In this document: positions 61,957 through 64,000 of the stretch, in pieces
How positions within the stretch are numbered: the first letter of the stretch is position 1
Layout of the letters: each line of letters opens with the position of its first letter
Assembly: GCF_900102165.1 (NCBI RefSeq)
Contig: NZ_FNBD01000004.1
Location: 62,001-126,000, forward strand
Reading direction: 5' to 3'
Source: Cellulophaga baltica
Lineage (GTDB): Bacteria > Bacteroidota > Bacteroidia > Flavobacteriales > Flavobacteriaceae
DNA length: 64,000 nucleotides
Program-made: the position numbers and the translations under genes
The notes under the pieces: generated by a model
What the model was told of the DNA's origin: nothing
The model's database searches: none
The model's input: only the letters and a program-made list of their open reading frames with translations

Positions 61957-63063
61957 ATGATAGATTTAAGAACATTACATGCCACTTTTAAGGAGGAGTC
62001 TATTCAAGGAAGGTATGTTACAAATGATATGTTATTTCCTTTTCTAGATGGCTTAAGTGACTTATTTGAAGTTGCAGTAATCGGAGAATCTGTATTGGGC
62101 AAGCAGATAAAATCTGTAACTTTTGGAACGGGTAAATTTAAAATTTTGATGTGGTCTCAAATGCATGGGAATGAGTCTACCACCACAAAAGCTGTATTGG
62201 ACTTTTTTAACCTTATAGACTCTAATTCAGAGATAGCAAAAAACCTTTTGGCATCTTGTACTTTCAAAATCATACCTATTCTTAATCCTGATGGTGCAAC
62301 TGCTTACACGCGAATTAATGCTAATGAGGTAGATTTGAACAGAGATGCCCAAGATAGATCTCAGCCAGAAAGCAAAGTCCTTAGAAATGCTTATGAATCA
62401 TTTCAGCCCGACTATTGTTTTAATCTTCATGATCAACGTACCATATTTAATGTTGGAGTAACCTCCAAACCTGCTACAGTTTCATTTTTAGCACCCTCTC
62501 ATGATGAAGAACGGAGTATATCTGCCTCTAGAGGTGTAAGCATGCAATTGATAGTGGCAATGAATAAGGAGCTTCAGAAATACATACCTGGCCAAGTGGG
62601 TAGGTATGATGATGGTTTTAATGCTAACTGTGTAGGAGATACGTTTCAAATGCTTAATAGACCTACTATATTGTTTGAGTCGGGTCACTTTCCTAGCGAT
62701 TATGAGAGGGAAGAAACGAGAAAATACATTTTCTGCGCTATTGTTAAAGGGTGTCAGGTTATTGCAAATCAGGATATTGCCTCTTATTCCCAAAAAGAAT
62801 ATTTCGAGATACCAGAAAATGGTAAATTATTTTATGATATTCTTATTAAAAATGCCGATTTTGTAAATAAAAGCTTACAAATAGGAACAGATATTGGTAT
62901 TTTGTTTAAAGAGACTCTCAAATCTGGTGCATTGACATTTGTTCCATTTGTTGAAATAACGGGAAATTTGAGCAATTTTTACGGTCATAAAACCTATAAT
63001 TGCTTGAATAATAAGGATATAGATGCTTTAAAGAGGCAAAAAGAAATTTTTAATCTAATTTAA
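61957..63063 (+). CDS. M14-family zinc carboxypeptidase-like protein
   Basis: A 368-residue protein with metallocarboxypeptidase zinc motifs: His70 and Glu73 (MHGNES), His158 (FNLHDQR), substrate-side NRD (VDLNRD, 128-130) and the catalytic Glu241 (ILFESGH). There is no signal peptide, so it acts in the cytoplasm, unlike secreted digestive members. The frame is open further upstream to 61819, but the added 46 residues are unlike a protein N terminus and the promoter lies inside that stretch, so the ATG at 61957 is preferred. Confidence 0.87.
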   Translation: MIDLRTLHATFKEESIQGRYVTNDMLFPFLDGLSDLFEVAVIGESVLGKQIKSVTFGTGKFKILMWSQMHGNESTTTKAVLDFFNLIDSNSEIAKNLLASCTFKIIPILNPDGATAYTRINANEVDLNRDAQDRSQPESKVLRNAYESFQPDYCFNLHDQRTIFNVGVTSKPATVSFLAPSHDEERSISASRGVSMQLIVAMNKELQKYIPGQVGRYDDGFNANCVGDTFQMLNRPTILFESGHFPSDYEREETRKYIFCAIVKGCQVIANQDIASYSQKEYFEIPENGKLFYDILIKNADFVNKSLQIGTDIGILFKETLKSGALTFVPFVEITGNLSNFYGHKTYNCLNNKDIDALKRQKEIFNLI

Positions 63064-63133
63064 AAAAAAATGAATTTTTTTTTTTAATACTACTAAAACA
63101 TTACGTTTTTGTTAAAATTATATAAGATTTATT

Positions 63134-63162
63134 GAATTTAATTTCTTTATTCGTTACTTTTG
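63134..63162 (+). promoter_or_regulatory. Promoter of the Lrp/AsnC regulator gene
   Basis: TTG ending at 63134, 20-nt spacer, TACTTTTG at 63155-63162, 19 bp before the ATG at 63182. Confidence 0.65.
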
Positions 63163-63181
63163 CCTCAAATTATAGTATAGA

Positions 63182-63661
63182 ATGGGAAAAGTTAAGTTAG
63201 ACGAAATAGACCACCAGATTCTGGATATGTTAATTGACAATACCAGAACTCCTTTTACAGATATCGCAAAGAAACTTTTGATTTCAGCGGGTACGGTTCA
63301 CGTACGTGTTAAGAAAATGGAAGAAGCAGGTATCATCAAAGGTTCATCATTGACATTAGATTATGTTAAACTTGGATATGCTTTTATAGCATATGTGGGT
63401 ATCTTCTTAGAGAAAACGCATCAAACAAAATTTGTATTAGAGCGTTTGAATCAGATACCAAATGTAACGGTAGCACATATTACTACAGGTAAATTCAATA
63501 TTTTCTGTAAAATTAGAGCTAAAGATACGAATCATGCAAAAAACATCATTTTTAAAATTGATGATATTGATGGTATTAGCCGTACAGAAACAATGATTTC
63601 TTTAGAAGAAAGCATTAATGATAAGAAAAGGTTGATGCATACCATTTTCAACGAAATGTAA
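63182..63661 (+). CDS. Lrp/AsnC-family transcriptional regulator
   Basis: A 159-residue regulator with an N-terminal HTH ('LDEIDHQILDMLIDNTRTPFTDIAKKLLISAGTVHVRVKKMEEAGII') and C-terminal RAM/ligand domain ('YVGIFLEKTHQTKFVLERLNQIPNVTVAHITTGKFNIFCKI'). Such proteins respond to amino acids. It stands alone with its own promoter and terminator, highly conserved in Flavobacteriaceae. Confidence 0.95.
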   Translation: MGKVKLDEIDHQILDMLIDNTRTPFTDIAKKLLISAGTVHVRVKKMEEAGIIKGSSLTLDYVKLGYAFIAYVGIFLEKTHQTKFVLERLNQIPNVTVAHITTGKFNIFCKIRAKDTNHAKNIIFKIDDIDGISRTETMISLEESINDKKRLMHTIFNEM

Positions 63662-63686
63662 TCACATCAAAACAAATAATCAAGCA

Positions 63687-63722
63687 AAATCCCATTGGAA
63701 TTATTTTCATTGGGATTTTTTT
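63687..63722 (+). terminator. Terminator after the Lrp/AsnC gene
   Basis: AAAATCCCATTG pairs, with one mismatch, with CATTGGGATTTT across a short loop, followed by T6. Confidence 0.75.
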
Positions 63723-63733
63723 AATTTATAGCT

Positions 63734-64000
63734 ATGAAAACATCAGAATTACAGATAGAAGACTACAATCCCTATTATCAAACGTATATAAATGCTTTAG
63801 GCGAAGTTTCTCTAAGGGAAGAATTGGCTAATGGATTATTAAAATTTGAAGAATTTGTGAGTTACATTCCTCATGAAAAGCTTAATTATGCATATGCTGA
63901 AGGAAAATGGACCTTAGCAGAGGCGCTTTTGCATATTATTGATACCGAACGTGTATTTCAATACAGGGCTTTATGTTTTTCTAGGAATGATAAAGCTTCT
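63734..64000 (+). CDS. DinB-family protein, N-terminal part (3' end outside window)
   Basis: An ATG at 63734 opens a frame of 89 codons to the window end: 'MKTSELQIEDYNPYYQTYI...' with 'GKWTLAEALLHIIDTERVFQYRAL'. This fits the four-helix DinB/YfiT-like metal-binding fold, where the His in 'LLHIIDTER' would be a ligand. Role likely a thiol- or metal-dependent enzyme of unknown substrate; the C-terminal half is not visible. Confidence 0.8.
   Translation, partial: MKTSELQIEDYNPYYQTYINALGEVSLREELANGLLKFEEFVSYIPHEKLNYAYAEGKWTLAEALLHIIDTERVFQYRALCFSRNDKAS

Noticed and set aside
1-64000. CRISPR arrays, insertion sequences, prophage or integrative elements
   Set aside because: No regularly spaced repeats, transposase, integrase or phage structural genes were seen; gene order looks like ordinary chromosome with a catabolic locus.

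Overview
The window is AT-rich chromosomal DNA of a marine member of the Flavobacteriaceae (Bacteroidota). The evidence is Bacteroidota-type promoters (TTTG - about 19 nt - TAnnTTTG), a SusC/SusD pair, several CarboxypepD_reg-type TonB-dependent receptors, an ECF sigma / FecR / STN-receptor cassette, few Shine-Dalgarno sequences, and a complete alginate utilisation locus. Genus cannot be fixed from sequence alone; Zobellia-, Maribacter- or Cellulophaga-like seaweed degraders fit. I see no insertion sequence, prophage, CRISPR array or rRNA.

Layout. 1-1400: 5' part of a TPR protein (cut by the window edge) and tRNA-His. 1429-6748: an M28 peptidase, then 2,5-dioxovalerate dehydrogenase and 4-hydroxyproline epimerase, followed by an AraC regulator broken by a frameshift. 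6859-14526: a respiratory/sulfur block with cytochrome bd oxidase (cydBA), a divergent sulfite-oxidase-like molybdoenzyme with its cytochrome c and a fatty-acid hydroxylase family protein, a facing operon of rhodanese, HMA protein and haem lipoprotein, and a CRP-family regulator. Three copies of the perfect palindrome GTAACnnnnGTTAC sit at the three promoters of this block, each 33 bp (centre to centre) from a -7-like box, which suggests one regulator controls all three units.

14769-35535: the alginate locus. PL6, PL17 and KdgF form one unit; SusC, SusD, a PKD-domain lipoprotein and a PL7 lyase form the next; then a FadR-type GntR regulator, an MFS uronate transporter, two SDR reductases, a LacI regulator, and divergently KdgK plus a PPi-type phosphofructokinase. 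Polymer is cut and bound outside, imported by SusCD, reduced to unsaturated monouronate by PL17, cyclised by KdgF, moved inward by the MFS carrier, reduced to KDG by an SDR and phosphorylated by KdgK. KDPG aldolase is not in the window. A GntR-type operator motif recurs before PL6, SusC and the gntR gene, and two LacI-type operators lie between lacI and kdgK.

35694-43675: a putative metal-uptake TonB receptor with a small Cys/His-rich partner, three small conserved unknowns, serC-serA, an acyl-CoA reductase and a 2[4Fe-4S] ferredoxin. 43810-51421: sigma factor, FecR and two tandem paralogous TonB receptors. 51633-59921: housekeeping (YchF, EamA exporter, topoisomerase IV ParE-ParC, MscL, a second hydroxylase family protein). 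59922-60780 is about 860 bp without a supportable gene. 60782-64000: lipoprotein, XRE-family DNA-binding protein, M14 carboxypeptidase, Lrp regulator and the start of a DinB-family gene.
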